DNA from: Chara braunii
Taxonomy: Eukaryota; Streptophyta; Charophyceae; Charales; Characeae
NCBI GenBank assembly: GCA_003427395.1
Contig: BFEA01000057.1
Coordinates: 3,223,478-3,287,477, forward strand
Reading direction: 5' to 3'
Length of the DNA stretch: 64,000 bases
The notes under the pieces were generated by a model. It was not told the DNA's origin. It searched no databases and saw nothing but the letters and a program-made list of their open reading frames with translations. Below, one piece after another: positions 19,526-30,560 of the stretch. The position numbers and the translations under genes are program-made. The first letter of the stretch is position 1. Every line of letters begins with the position of its first letter.

Positions 19526-20560
19526 CTATGTTTCTTTATTGATGTGACAAGGTCCATTTCGAGTACTCGCTCTCATTTGTCGTATCAATTCTCTCTCCTG
19601 CGCGTAATACACCTCTTCTTCTTGATTTACCAGAACCGGTAACGGAAGACTTTTCTTGTCTACCGTCTTGTACCGCCTTTTGGAGCCCTGCTTGAGCCCA
19701 CACCCTAAAAAATGATGGCCGACTGCTTGGGCATTTGGCATATGTGTTCCTACCATCTGAGGAGGAGGAGGTCGGTAAACAAGATCGACTCTCCCTCCAT
19801 CTGGATCTTCCTTGATTCTTTCCGCAAACGCTCTGACGACATCAGGGTCAGCCATCCTGTAGGTCGATACCAGCTTGACTGCGTCACTAATACTTGATAG
19901 GCTCAATACGAGTCCACCGGCTTCCTTATCGTTTGTTTCTTCTTCTTCCTCCCATTCTAGTTCTTTCTGCATATTCTCTGACTCTTCAAATGTGTAAGAT
20001 CCCGCGTTGAGTCAGTTCTTCGAGTTGTGGGGCCCAGTATTTCTACAAGTGATTACTTCAAAATTCCCACAGGCGGGATCACACAAGATAACAAGCATGG
20101 TGTCATCATGTTTGTTCATAATGAGCGACTCGGACCTGCATAAGAAGGATCTGCCCAGCAAAATCGGGAGGTCCAAGTTGGGCATAACATAGAAGCATGT
20201 GTGCACCTTGACCCTTCCTATCTCTATCACAACATTAGACGCAACTCCAGTGTATCCGGTTTTGCCACTAGCTCCATTGAGGAATCCGCAATCATTCTCA
20301 TCAATTTCTAGCCCCAATCTCTCTGCAGTTTCCCCATTTATAATGTTCATTTCTGCCCCTGTATCAACCATGCCTGGACACATCTTCCCCTTGATCATAA
20401 TATCTACAGACCCAGTCCCCACGAATTTCCAGTTCATCTTGCTTCCCGCAACGCTCCAATTTGCTTCTTTGGGAATCAGGTCCCCTATTTGGACTGTAGC
20501 TACTCTTCTGCATGACAATCTAGCCTTCACCATTTTCCTTAATCTTGGGGTTGAAGCCAC
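19526..20560 (-). pseudogene. pol: Element A retropepsin and linker to RT
   Basis: The frame from about 20560 carries the aspartic protease active-site loop MVDTGAEMNII (about 20339-20371, D-T-G) and a flap/second-half motif NLDLPILLGRSFL, typical of a retroviral-type dimeric protease that cleaves the polyprotein. After a stop, 19972-19526 encodes the acidic linker that precedes RT in this lineage (KKSLPLPVLVNQEEE). There is no ATG start; translation would come from gag upstream. In the absence of the MITE this frame is continuous with gag across a TAA. Confidence 0.75.
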
Positions 20561-20564
20561 CGAA

Positions 20565-20968
20565 GGTTAACAGCGACCCCCACTATTCAGCCCCATGGTA
20601 ACAGCCCCAACCCTGAAAAGTGCATTGGAGATAATTTTTTTCAGTTTTTTTTTTTTTTTTTTTTTTTTGCCCTGTTTTATTTTTCGTGTGTCAAGTTTGG
20701 TGTTTATTGGGCTCTTGGAGTCCACTATTTTTGCCAACCCTGAAAAATCATGAAAATCCTGAAAACCGAAAAAAATGAATTTTGCATGCAAACGCACTTT
20801 TGTCTTGGGGTTTAAGGTCCCTTTTATCATTTTTATTTTTATTTTATTTTTGTTGTTGGTTTACTTGGTGTCCACTCTATGGACTGGTGACAAGTCTAGC
20901 GTAAAAGGTATGGGACATTTGTTATAATGACCTTGAAAAAATCCTAAAAATTTAGGGCCCTGTTAACC
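20565..20968. mobile_element. MITE with TTAA-containing termini, copy 1
   Basis: About 400 bp bounded by GGTTAACAGCGACCCCCA and, inverted, GGTTAACAGGGCCCTAAA. The interior is T-rich with no coding capacity. It shares interior blocks with 25980-26573: CCCTGAAAAGTGCA, TTTTTTTGCCCTGTTTT, GTCAAGTTTGGTGTTT/GCCAAGTTTGGTGTTT and CACTCTATRGAYTGGTG. It is inserted in element A between gag and protease. TTAA at both edges fits piggyBac-like target choice, but the GG/CC next to TTAA in both copies could mean the inverted repeat is longer and the duplication lies elsewhere. Confidence 0.75.
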
Positions 20969-23307
20969 TCTTCTCGTTGAAGCAAGAATCTCTCTTAGGT
21001 TCAACAACTCATTGTGACCTTCAAATAACTTATTTACTAGCCCTTCCAGGTCAACCCCTTCTTCAATCGAAGTCTTGTACTTCCTTTTCTTGGTCATGGT
21101 TTCTTCTTTCTTTGATTTCCTTTCCTTGACTCCTTCTTTCCTCGGTTTAGTCATAACTTCCGCGTGCTTGTCTTCTTCTTCCCTGATCTTATCGTCTTCC
21201 TCCTCATCCCCTTCTACCGTGATTGGTGGTTCTTCCTCAGTTGGTTGGGAGGTCTGAGCTTGTTCCTTCGGAGGATTGCCTCCTCCAGGTCTTCGCGTAG
21301 CGTATGGAATCGAGCCCCTTACGTTTCTCTGGCCCATGCTAGTCTTCGCCGCCATGTTGGCCTTCAACATTCTTGGGTTAGGTTCCTTTGGTCCCTCTCC
21401 CGGTCCTTCGTGTCCCATGGTAAATACCTTCGGATATCCAATCCCTTCTCTCCCAACTTTTTCACATATTCCGCGAAGCCTCAGATGTAATCTTTGCATT
21501 TTATCCACCGAGTCCTCCATTCTATCAAACATTTCTCTGACATTGATGCTAACATCCTCCTCTTCCGCTTCCTCTTCGACGAGGGGAATGTTCTCCTTGT
21601 TTTCTCTAACCTCCATTGTGCTCATTTTCTCTTCTAGCTCCGTTATATTTTCCACATGCACAACAGGGTTCTCCTTCTCTTGCCAAATTCGGAACATCGT
21701 CGGAGCGTTGGGACCAAGCTCCGCCACTTGGAGGGCATCTTCCCTTGTACCGCCTGGAATGTCCGGACTTATTATATTACCTCTTTTGTCGAACACATCA
21801 TCATCTATATTTGAGGTGATGAGCCCATCGCGTTTGTCTAGTTTCCTGACGTGACACCATTTTACCGTGTGTCATTTTATCCCACAGTGAGTACAAGTGC
21901 ATTCACTGTAGTCTACCCATCCTCTTCCGTATCCTTGTCCACTCCATTGTCCGCTTCCTCGACCATAACCTTTGTCACAACCTTGGTCATACCCTCGGCC
22001 ATATCCTTGCTGATTTCCTTGTCCCAGTTGATTAACACCTATTTGGGGCGGTTCCCAGTTTCTACCTTGACCACTGTTGTCTCCACTACTTGCCCCTCGC
22101 TCTACTTTACCCTGATTCCTTCTTGGATTTCTTCCCCTTCCACGACCTTGCCCACGACCCTGGGCTCTACTCTGATTCTGACCGCCTTGGTGATTTGGTC
22201 CTGATTGTTATTTACCCTTTTATTGATCACGCCCTACTCCTTGCTCGCCTCCCACATTCTGGATTTGTGGCATCATTGGATAAGGTCTTACTGGTCCTTG
22301 CATCGGCCATGGTCCCATTGGGAAATACTCGGGCCATGCACCCATCAGTGGCCCCACAGGCCATTGCCCGAACTGAGCAGTGTTCGTAGATGGTTTTTGG
22401 CCATACTGAATTATTGCATGTTGAGAGACATGTCCTTTCCCCGTACCTTGTCCCCCCATGGCTAAATTTCTCGCCTTTCTTTGATACTTTGTCAATTTGA
22501 CCGCTACCTCAGGATCCTCTTCTTCTTCTTCATCGCCTTCTTCCTCTTCGTCCTTCTTCCTTTTCCCTTATGGTTGCGTAACCGTCAATATTTTTCTCGG
22601 CGACACATTTTCCTTCAATTCTTTTATCTGATTCGCCATGTTACTCAGTACTTCACCCAATGCATTGTCAGTTCCCTGAACCATTCCTACTGTCTTCCTT
22701 TTCCTTCGTTCCAACTTGACTTGGTGGTGAAACACTTGATCAAAATCCCCAGCCACGATGTTTCTTTTAATGGTTTCCTAAGTCGTTTTCCTATCCCCGA
22801 CTCCTCCTCGAATCAACTCCATGGCCTCATACCCAGAAAATTTTCCCAGGAAGATAACACACTGCATTTCTTCGGACAACCCTGGGACTCTTTCGGCCGT
22901 CTTTTCAGAGGCATTGGCGAATATCCCAATCGTAGTGAAATCATCCCGGTTCATGTTATACAAGTGTTTGACAGTGAGTAGACCGTTCCCTAATTTAAAC
23001 TTTCTCTGCATACAATTTTTGAACTCTGTCCAATTATCATTGACTTTCTTTGCAACTTCTTCCACGTCAGGTTTAAATTTTCACCATACATATTCGTATA
23101 GCTGAGCAAATTTCTCAGCCAACGTCTGAAGATCTGTTCTAGCAACTCCAACCAGTGAGACACTCTCTCTCCTTTGAACGGGAAGATATCTATCTTTGGC
23201 AGGTTCGACCTTTTTATCGCCCTCCTTTCCAGTAACTTGACAATTTCTACCACGGTTATAGGTGGAGTTCCTCCCCCATTGATATTGTCGTCGCCAAAAT
23301 CACTCAT
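20963..23307 (-). pseudogene. gag: Element A gag
   Basis: The N-terminal part starts at ATG 23307 (MSDFGDDNINGGG) and shifts frame near 23030 into 23065-22778, a helical capsid segment homologous to element C gag. A Gly/Pro/Gln-rich stretch follows (22495-22220; MGPWPMQGPVRPYPMM), then GYGRG-type repeats, and a zinc knuckle at 21854-21895 with CTHC, His and Cys correctly spaced (CX2CX4HX4C) but a TGA stop at 21872-21874 inside the CX4H loop. The acidic then basic C-terminal portion (21796-20963) ends LASTRRG at a TAA that lies within the MITE edge. Confidence 0.75.
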
Positions 23308-23325
23308 TTTTCCCCTTTTTACTTT

Positions 23326-24033
23326 TTAGACAGTAGAACATGTCAAGACACACAAAACGACCACGAGTTTGCGCCAATACTTCAAACGATCTTCCAAATG
23401 ATAGGTGCGTAGGTACGAATTCACGACACACAGGACATTATAGAATTTTTTTTTTTTCAATTTCGGCCCCATCTCTAAGTATAGACAGTAAATGACATCG
23501 GATGCCTCAAATTCGAAACTCATTTCAGGTATTGATTGTGCAACGAGTACTGCACGTTCCACGTTTTCTATTCTCCAAAAATCTTCGTCAATTATAAACT
23601 TAGGAAGATTAGCTTTAATGTTCATTATTGGATAGGCGAATTCAGTCACCCATCTCGCTTCTATCGATCGTATGACCATCTCTTCTTCCCCCCAGTACAT
23701 GTTTCGAGAAAAGGCTTCAAGGGTCAATCCTGCAGTCATAATATATTTGGAAATCGGACGACTTTCTCCTATCGCGAGGTTAATCACGTGGGCTTTCCAA
23801 AGGAGGATGGAGAGGTACAAGGTCACCCTTACTACAACGCTCCTCTCTTCCGTGGTCCAGCCTGTTTCTACCCAAAGGAAAGTTTCCGGCCCCATTGGTA
23901 TCCCATACCATGTGTGTATCTCTTCTCCTTCCTCTACTCCTCGTCGGGGTAGTGTCATCTTAATCCCTCCGTCTCTCAGCTCAGGCAAGTTAATCAGGAA
24001 GTATTGGCCAACGAACCACATTCCAGGAGCCAT
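23326..24033 (-). CDS. Accessory unit A2 preceding gag (unknown family)
   Basis: A 235-residue open frame of no family I recognise. Motifs: FLWVETGWTTEERSVVVRV, LYLSILLWKAHVINLAIGE, PKFIIDEDFWRIENVERAV and VIYCLYLEM. It is paralogous to unit A1 upstream and to the eight-unit array in element C (54239-58966), sharing a hydrophobic strand pattern, an L/P-rich turn and a W-x(2-5)-V segment. It is open end to end, the only such unit in element A. It starts just after a poly-T tract and stops 18 bp before gag. The role is unknown; the position suggests an extra retroelement protein encoded upstream of gag. Confidence 0.5.
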   Translation of the reverse strand: MAPGMWFVGQYFLINLPELRDGGIKMTLPRRGVEEGEEIHTWYGIPMGPETFLWVETGWTTEERSVVVRVTLYLSILLWKAHVINLAIGESRPISKYIMTAGLTLEAFSRNMYWGEEEMVIRSIEARWVTEFAYPIMNIKANLPKFIIDEDFWRIENVERAVLVAQSIPEMSFEFEASDVIYCLYLEMGPKLKKKKFYNVLCVVNSYLRTYHLEDRLKYWRKLVVVLCVLTCSTV

Positions 24034-24313
24034 TGAATACCCTGTTTACACAACCATAATTTTTTTTTTTTTTATCTTTAGTCAATTATCTAACTCCTTT
24101 TTCCACAAAAGTTGTTTTTTCTACCCTCAAATTCTATCATATTTCCTCCCAAGTTTCTTACGCTGAGAGTATCGTGTTTCAGTATTAAGCCTGACGAAGG
24201 ACGATTTGTCGTAATTCGTCCCAGTAGTCAAATTTATCCGCCAATTCGTACTTACGAGCATATGAGTTGATTAGAGGTAGTATTCTCAACAATTCTCTTT
24301 CCTCAATTAGATG

Positions 24314-24889
24314 TCATATTTCCAGGTATAAGTAGTATACCAACAACGAGGTAGACTCGTGAGATTCCTCTTCAGGGATCACCAAGGCGGCTTCCGCAAC
24401 TTTTTCTACTCGCGACCTCCCCCCGAAGACTTCATTCACGATAAACATAGGAAGGGTTCCCCTTAGGTATGCAGCTGGCGGAAGGAATTCGCAAACCCTT
24501 CTTACTTTCATTGTTCCTATAACTCGTTCAAACCCATTCAAATGCGCGTCCCGGCTCCGAGTATCGAGTGCGGACTCCGCAAGCCACATTAGCCTCGAAA
24601 GAGATCAATCTATTCCTAAGGCTAAGTTTATTATGATGGCCCGCAAATAATCCAACGAAATATACAATGTAACCCTTTCTATTGCACAACTTTCGTCTTT
24701 GACCCATCCAGACTCAATCCAGACGAGGGCATGCTCCCCCTTAGACGTTTCCCAACAATGTCCTGTTTCTTCATTCTCCTCACGACGAGTGGGTAAATTC
24801 ATCATTAGACCACTCCTTATTTGTATGTGTTTCTTGATCGTGAACTGGTACCGAGCGGAAGCCATCTCGTCCTTGTCGATATACTCCAC
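24314..24889 (-). pseudogene. Accessory unit A1 preceding gag (unknown family, broken)
   Basis: Two frames, 24889-24605 and 24589-24314, separated by a shift near 24600. The first has ALVWIESGWVKDESCAIERV and LYISLDYLRAIIINLALG, matching unit A2; the second has LPMFIVNEVFGGRSRVEKVA and LLVYYLYLEI, again matching A2. So A1 and A2 are tandem copies of one module. The 5' side stops at GC-rich unrelated DNA. Confidence 0.55.
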
Positions 24890-24979
24890 CTACGAGGGAA
24901 CATGCGGGAGCTGCACCCACCAACAAGTGGGATACCTGCTAACAGCAGGTGGGCGATACCGGCCAGAGGTCAGCCGGTA

Positions 24980-25975
24980 ACTTTTTGGATGGGGCAGTCA
25001 CTGTGCGTCCCCTTTGGGCGCCAAGCTTGCCCAGGAAGAAGGTAGGATGGGGCTGGATAGGGTGCAGGACGAGTGAAGCGAGCATGCATGGAAGGAAGGG
25101 TGGAGGAAGGAGGAGGTGCGCCCAAAGGCGCGACCACCTATGAGGGTGGGGGTGGTTGAAGGCGTAAGAGGGCGAGGTCAGCCCGGATCTGGGCAAGCTC
25201 GTCCTCGAGACGTTGGACGTGGATCGAGCGAGGAGTGGCAAGAGGAAGAGTGGAGGAAGTGGACGCACAAGTGGCGCGGGCCATCCCAGAGGGGGGAGAG
25301 CCAGGTGGCGCTGCGGTCGTGCAAAGGGGGGGGAGAAGCGAGGCACCCGGAAACGCTGAGACCATGGTAGCGGGTTGTGGTCCCGTGGCCGTGGTGACCG
25401 GAATCTGGGTGGGTGCGCCCATAGACTGAGGGAGGGCCTGGGTCGTGACGCCCGTCGTGCTAGGGGCGTGGACAGTCACCAAGATGGCCGGGTCGGGGGC
25501 AGCGGAGGAGGAAGCTCCGTCGTGGCTACCCTGTTCAGAGGACGGGGGACCCAGACTGGGAGCCAGGAGATGAAGGACACGCAGCGTCCTGGAGTTGCTG
25601 CATGCCGGCGGCAAGGGTCGCCACCTGCGCCTATAAGGACGCGAGGACTGCGAGTTGTGCCTGGATGGGCGCGAGGAGGGAAGTGAGGAGGGTGTGCAGA
25701 TCCCCCTGGGCCCTGGTCCGCCGGCAAGGGTGTGGAGCCCGGTATCGTGGTTGTCGCCGCGTCGGCGGCGTGTGACACACCGTCGCCCATGAGGAGGTGA
25801 CGGGCCGGACTGGAGGGGGCCAGAGGAGGTCCGCGTGAGTGGAGGGCGTAGGGGGGGGTCCGCGGTAGAAGGCGGCGGACGGCGTTAGCAAGGCTGGCGC
25901 GGGCGCCGTCAAAGGGGGAGGGGTGGTTCGGGTCCAGGGTGCCCGAATAGGAAGGGGAAGTAGGGGGGGGGGCAC
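24980..25975 (-). pseudogene. GC-rich Pro/Ala/Ser-rich degenerate coding region
   Basis: Base composition is far more GC-rich than the neighbours. Minus-strand frames are Pro/Ala/Thr/Ser-rich, with amphipathic helices TLLTSLLAPIQAQLAVLASL (about 25690-25631, then a TAG followed by more helix) and RLEDELAQIRADLALLRLQ (about 25215-25155). This recalls the low-complexity N-terminal region and coiled coil of some gag proteins, but no zinc knuckle or capsid motif is seen. It lies between element A and MITE copy 2 and may be a fragment of another element. Confidence 0.35.
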
Positions 25976-25979
25976 AAAT

Positions 25980-26573
25980 GGTTAACAAGTACCCCCACTT
26001 TTCACCCCTAGGGTAACCTTCACCACCCTGAAAAGTGCAATGGGGATCATGTTTTTTTGTTTTTTTTTATTTTTATTTTTTTGCCCTGTTTTGTTTTTGG
26101 TTGAGGTTTGTATGTGCCAAGTTTGGTGTTTGTTGGGTTCCTGGAGATGGTTGTCTTTGGGGAGTGGTGAAAATTGTGAAAACCAACAAATTGAAATGTT
26201 GGTGAAATTTCATGAAAGTGCACTTTTGGCTTGCTGTTTTATATATTTTTAATTATTTTATTTTGTTTTTTTTTAACAATAAGTTAGTAAGAAGTGCACT
26301 CTATAGATTGGTGTGAATATTTGTTGGGTTCCTGGAGATGGTTGTTTTGGGGAGTGGTGAAAATTGTGAAAACCGACAAATTGAAATGTTGGTGAAATTT
26401 CATGAAAGTGCACTTTTGGCTTGCTGTTTTATATGTTTTTAATTTTTTTTTTTCGTTTTTTTTTTAACAATAAGTTAGTAAGAAGTGCACTCTATAGATT
26501 GGTGTGAAATATGGTTAAAATGGTCTTTCGGTTTTCTTATAAATGGAGGTGAAAATTTGGGGGTCGGTTAACC
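25980..26573. mobile_element. MITE with TTAA-containing termini, copy 2
   Basis: About 590 bp bounded by GGTTAACAAGTACCCCCACT and, inverted, GGTTAACCGACCCCCAAATT. It is the same family as 20565-20968. It is longer because about 190 bp of the interior is duplicated in tandem (about 26126-26315 and 26317-26506; GTTGGGTTCCTGGAGATGG begins both). No coding capacity. Confidence 0.78.
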
Positions 26574-26602
26574 TTCTGTCCCCGCGGGAGGGGGGGTTGA
26601 AG

Positions 26603-26641
26603 AACCCTAAACCCTAGAAAAACCCTAAGAAAACCCTAACC
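26603..26641. other. Telomere-like (telo-box) repeats
   Basis: AACCCTAAACCCTAG followed by degenerate AACCCTAAG and AACCCTAACC. These match the plant telomere repeat CCCTAAA and the telo-box seen in plant promoters and 5' leaders. Too short to be a telomere; it could be an interstitial remnant or a regulatory motif of an unseen gene. Confidence 0.5.
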
Positions 26642-27554
26642 GGAGTTTGAGTGGTTGGGTAGGGTACCGGTGACCTAATCAAGAAAAGAAAAAAAAATAG
26701 CAAACATAGGTGGGGAAAGCGGGAGAAAAATAAATAAGCAGCGAGATTTCACGGGTTCCCCGTAATACTCCAACGACAATAAAAAAGGCCTGAAAGGCCG
26801 TCCTGTCCAGATTTGACAGGTAATTGAATTGGTTGGGCTTAAAGAATTAGCCTTTTTGTTAAAAAAACAAAAGAAGAAACCGATTCCTCCGATTCGATCC
26901 CGAATAATCTGCAAGGGCAGGCCCCGCTGTGCGATGCCGTTGCAAAGCGATTGGCTTGAAAACCTCGTGTTTGGGGAGACGTTTATATCCTTGCGATTGC
27001 TCTGCATTTTCTGCATGCCGACACAAAAGGCATCCAGATTCGGGCGCTTAGTCCAATTTTCTTTGCTACTGGGATCTCGCCCTTAGGCTATGCTGCCCTC
27101 CCCAACGGCCACGTCAAGAACCGAGGAGCAGCTTAGCGAGCGCCAGGCGAGGAGTCCATGGAGGGCACTCTATTTGGCCAGCCCGGCATCGAACGCGCGG
27201 TGTAGCTACCGGTAGTAGTTCGTTTCGGTCTGTGGCTGAGTGCTTGCACACATATCGAAGGGCGGTTGATTTGATAAGAAAGCTTGTTCCCTCCGCAGAT
27301 CTTTTTGTCATAGCGCGTCGATTGATTGGGTGTTCCATGGATATGACTTTCGAATTCCGATAGCCATCAGGTGATCCGCAACAACAGGGAGGGCGGAAGG
27401 TCGCGTAGCCAATCACAGCTTCCCGTGGTGCGGTGGTGAGCCGCTTACAGAGAGAGGGGAAGTGCGAGACGCACGTGCGCATCGGCATCCTGTCAAAGCG
27501 TCACCCGGCTCAGAAAACGCACCAGCGACCGATCTTCGCGTGCGCGCGCGCGCG

Positions 27555-27557
<3 letters not shown>
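26642..27557. other. No gene seen
   Basis: Mixed-composition, single-copy-looking DNA. Open frames are short and lack motifs. Bases 27480-27557 become CG-rich before the microsatellite. It might be the flank of a host gene interrupted by the gap, but nothing proves it. Confidence 0.4.
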
Positions 27558-27649
<92 letters not shown>

Positions 27650-28464
27650 NNNNNNNNNNNNNNNNNNNNNNNNNNNNNNNNNNNNNNNNNNNNNNNNNNN
27701 NNNNNNNNNNNNNNNNNNNNNNNNNNNNNNNNNNNNNNNNNNNNNNNNNNNNNNNNNNNNNNNNNNNNNNNNNNNNNNNNNNNNNNNNNNNNNNNNNNNN
27801 NNNNNNNNNNNNNNNNNNNNNNNNNNNNNNNNNNNNNNNNNNNNNNNNNNNNNNNNNNNNNNNNNNNNNNNNNNNNNNNNNNNNNNNNNNNNNNNNNNNN
27901 NNNNNNNNNNNNNNNNNNNNNNNNNNNNNNNNNNNNNNNNNNNNNNNNNNNNNNNNNNNNNNNNNNNNNNNNNNNNNNNNNNNNNNNNNNNNNNNNNNNN
28001 NNNNNNNNNNNNNNNNNNNNNNNNNNNNNNNNNNNNNNNNNNNNNNNNNNNNNNNNNNNNNNNNNNNNNNNNNNNNNNNNNNNNNNNNNNNNNNNNNNNN
28101 NNNNNNNNNNNNNNNNNNNNNNNNNNNNNNNNNNNNNNNNNNNNNNNNNNNNNNNNNNNNNNNNNNNNNNNNNNNNNNNNNNNNNNNNNNNNNNNNNNNN
28201 NNNNNNNNNNNNNNNNNNNNNNNNNNNNNNNNNNNNNNNNNNNNNNNNNNNNNNNNNNNNNNNNNNNNNNNNNNNNNNNNNNNNNNNNNNNNNNNNNNNN
28301 NNNNNNNNNNNNNNNNNNNNNNNNNNNNNNNNNNNNNNNNNNNNNNNNNNNNNNNNNNNNNNNNNNNNNNNNNNNNNNNNNNNNNNNNNNNNNNNNNNNN
28401 NNNNNNNNNNNNNNNNNNNNNNNNNNNNNNNNNNNNNNNNNNNNNNNNNNNNNNNNNNNNNNNN

Positions 28465-28546
<82 letters not shown>
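27558..28546. repeat. (GT)n(GA)n microsatellites flanking an 815-N gap
   Basis: GT then GA tract at 27558-27649, N from 27650 to 28464, and again GT then GA at 28465-28546. The matching composite repeats on both sides suggest that assembly failed inside a long compound microsatellite. Long frames across it are artefacts (poly-VCVC, poly-RERE). Confidence 0.95.
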
Positions 28547-28549
<3 letters not shown>

Positions 28550-29390
28550 GCGACGTGCTCCTTTCTTGTCGAATATTTGTTTTTCCTTGCTCGACGAGGT
28601 ACTCCTTTCTTGTTGACGCCGTTACCGGAATCTGGTTTCTCTGAACGCCAGGTTCTCTTCCACCCAGGTGTTTCCTCTTATCCGTACCGCACCCCACCTT
28701 CCAGCTCCATGAGAGCCAAAATTTCCTCTTGTTGCGAATTGAGACCACCTGTTTTTAAAGCGAACATGAGTGGGAGGGCACGAGTGGGGCAGCCCCCCCT
28801 CACTCCCTCCCTTTCCCTCTTCTGCTGTGTCTCCGTTTCTTTTCACGCGCGAACGGGCGGCACCCACCGAAAGCGTCTTTTGCATTGGAAAGCGTTAGTA
28901 AAGCGGATCAGGTACTTAAGCGGAGGAGGATGAACTCGTGCGCACATGGCACGCTCGTTAAGGATGGGGATTACTCTTTGCGGTGGGAAGCGGGTGGAGA
29001 GGGGAAGAGCGGGCCGAGAGAACCGCGGGTGATCGCGGAGCGGAGGCTATTGAAAGGACCGCTAAAAGAGACGGGTGGATCCCAGAAACTATCCGCTCAA
29101 GTTTCCCAACTCCTCCCGGTCAGCAGGCACCTAGACATGTTCACGGTCGGGTGCAGATCACACCACGCCTTCGCTCCTTATCTTGAGCGCGGGTATTGAT
29201 TGTTGGATTCGCTCCTTATCTTATCAGTGCGCTTCTGATCAATGTCGGACTCTCAACGATGGACACTCTTTTCGAAAGAGAGAACACAGGCGGCGCCCCT
29301 AGAAATGATCTGCAGCTATTGGAGTGTTGTTCATTTCGTGAAGTATCTAGAACTTGCGGTTTTGTGCTGTCCAAGAATGAAGCTGATGTG
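28547..29390. other. No gene seen
   Basis: Open frames up to about 150 codons start inside the microsatellite or lack motifs. No domain is recognised on either strand. Confidence 0.4.
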
Positions 29391-29453
29391 TTCCTTGTCA
29401 GGGACATTCTTTGCGATTGGAACGATACAGAGAAGATCATCATGGCCCCTGCG
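29391..29453 (+). pseudogene. U6 snRNA-like fragment
   Basis: Contains ATTGGAACGATACAGAGAAG and ATGGCCCCTGCG, central blocks of plant U6 snRNA, preceded by a recognisable 5' stem (CCTTGTCAGGGACATT). The ACAGAGA splice-site-pairing box is intact, but the next block reads ATCATC instead of ATTAGC and the 3' third is lost. No T-run terminator follows. A U6 pseudogene. Confidence 0.75.
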
Positions 29454-29626
29454 AGATTATGCGTAGCTATATCTGATTTCTCCTCCCCCTCCCATCTGCT
29501 CTTCCCATGGTCACTCTTTCTGGTGGTTGCATCATTTGTACCGCGTGATATCTTTTTGCTGATTCCATGTCGGAAATTATCCTGCTCTGACTTATCCAGA
29601 TCGGCTTTAGTCAAGGTTATCCCTGT

Positions 29627-29945
29627 TTGATTTGGTTGATTGTAGAGGTCCGCTGTGGTTGATATCATGATTCCCATCCCCACAGGTAAATCGTCGATGT
29701 GATCGAGATCGGATTTGGTTCAATGCATGTAGACAAGGTATTCCCGAGAGCGTGATCAGAATTTGGTTCCCCCCATGGAGAGTGATCGGATCCAATTTGG
29801 TTGATTATCAAACGGTCCGCTGTGGTTGATGTCATGCTTCTCATCCCGATAGGTAAATGGTCGATGTTATCGAGATCGGATTTGGTTCAATGCGTGTAGA
29901 CAGGGTATTGCCGACAGCGTGATCGGATCTAATTTGGTTCCCACC
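29627..29945. repeat. Tandem duplication, ~170-bp period
   Basis: Two copies marked by GGTCCGCTGTGGTTGAT (about 29648 and 29815) and by GATCGGATTTGGTTCAATGC. Moderately diverged. Non-coding. Confidence 0.8.
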
Positions 29946-30304
29946 CGCCCCTCCCCTTCTCAATCTGGATCATTTCTTGATTTATGCGTGTCGTCCTGGC
30001 GCAGGGGCGATGCTAACTTAGCTTCTCACTGTCGCTCCAGTTTTAGCGGATGTCCTCAAAGGACAGTCGGATCCAATTTGGTCCAGATCGGCGGATGTAT
30101 TCCATCTCATCCAGAGCAGATATTGTCGTCATTTGTCGGACTTTTTGTAAAATATGCTTATTTGTAAAGTTCATGTTTTTTAATTTGATTATTTGAGAAT
30201 TTCAGAATTTTGTATCAGAAGCAGATCGAACTTTATCGATGCTATCCTGACTGCATTCCAGAGGCTTGTTGTTGCTTCTTTTGAGATCATATTGGTCGAT
30301 CTAT

Positions 30305-30305
<1 letters not shown>

Positions 30306-30394
<89 letters not shown>

Positions 30395-30395
30395 N

Positions 30396-30480
<85 letters not shown>
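30306..30480. repeat. (CA)n(GA)n compound microsatellite, duplicated
   Basis: CA then GA tract, a single N at about 30395, then CA then GA again. Same composite type as at 27558-28546. Open frames across it are poly-His-Thr or poly-Arg-Glu artefacts. Confidence 0.95.
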
Positions 30481-30485
<5 letters not shown>

Positions 30486-30560
30486 GATGGGATTTTTCTG
30501 GATGAGGTTTTCTGGGCCCCTGCAGATGCTACGCCTCTCTCTCTATATCGTTGTACAAAC

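Larger units (their letters stand above)
16301..24889 (-). mobile_element. Ty3/gypsy LTR retrotransposon A (degenerate, LTRs not seen)
   Basis: Reading the minus strand from 24889 down, the order is two related accessory units, gag with a zinc knuckle, retropepsin, RT, RNase H and integrase. RT before RNase H before integrase is the gypsy order. Stops and frameshifts are frequent, and catalytic residues of RT and integrase are substituted. The 3' end falls into the gap and the 5' end meets GC-rich foreign sequence at about 24890. A 400-bp TTAA-flanked MITE sits between gag and protease. Confidence 0.9.

Noticed and set aside
21276-21854. 192-codon + strand frame
   Set aside because: Antisense shadow of the element A gag C-terminal part, whose minus frame carries the expected charged gag composition.
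26603-26641. Telomere or chromosome end
   Set aside because: Only two perfect CCCTAAA units; too short and internal.
27433-28748. Frames of about 400 codons with VCVC and RERE runs
   Set aside because: They are translated GT/GA microsatellites plus 815 N.
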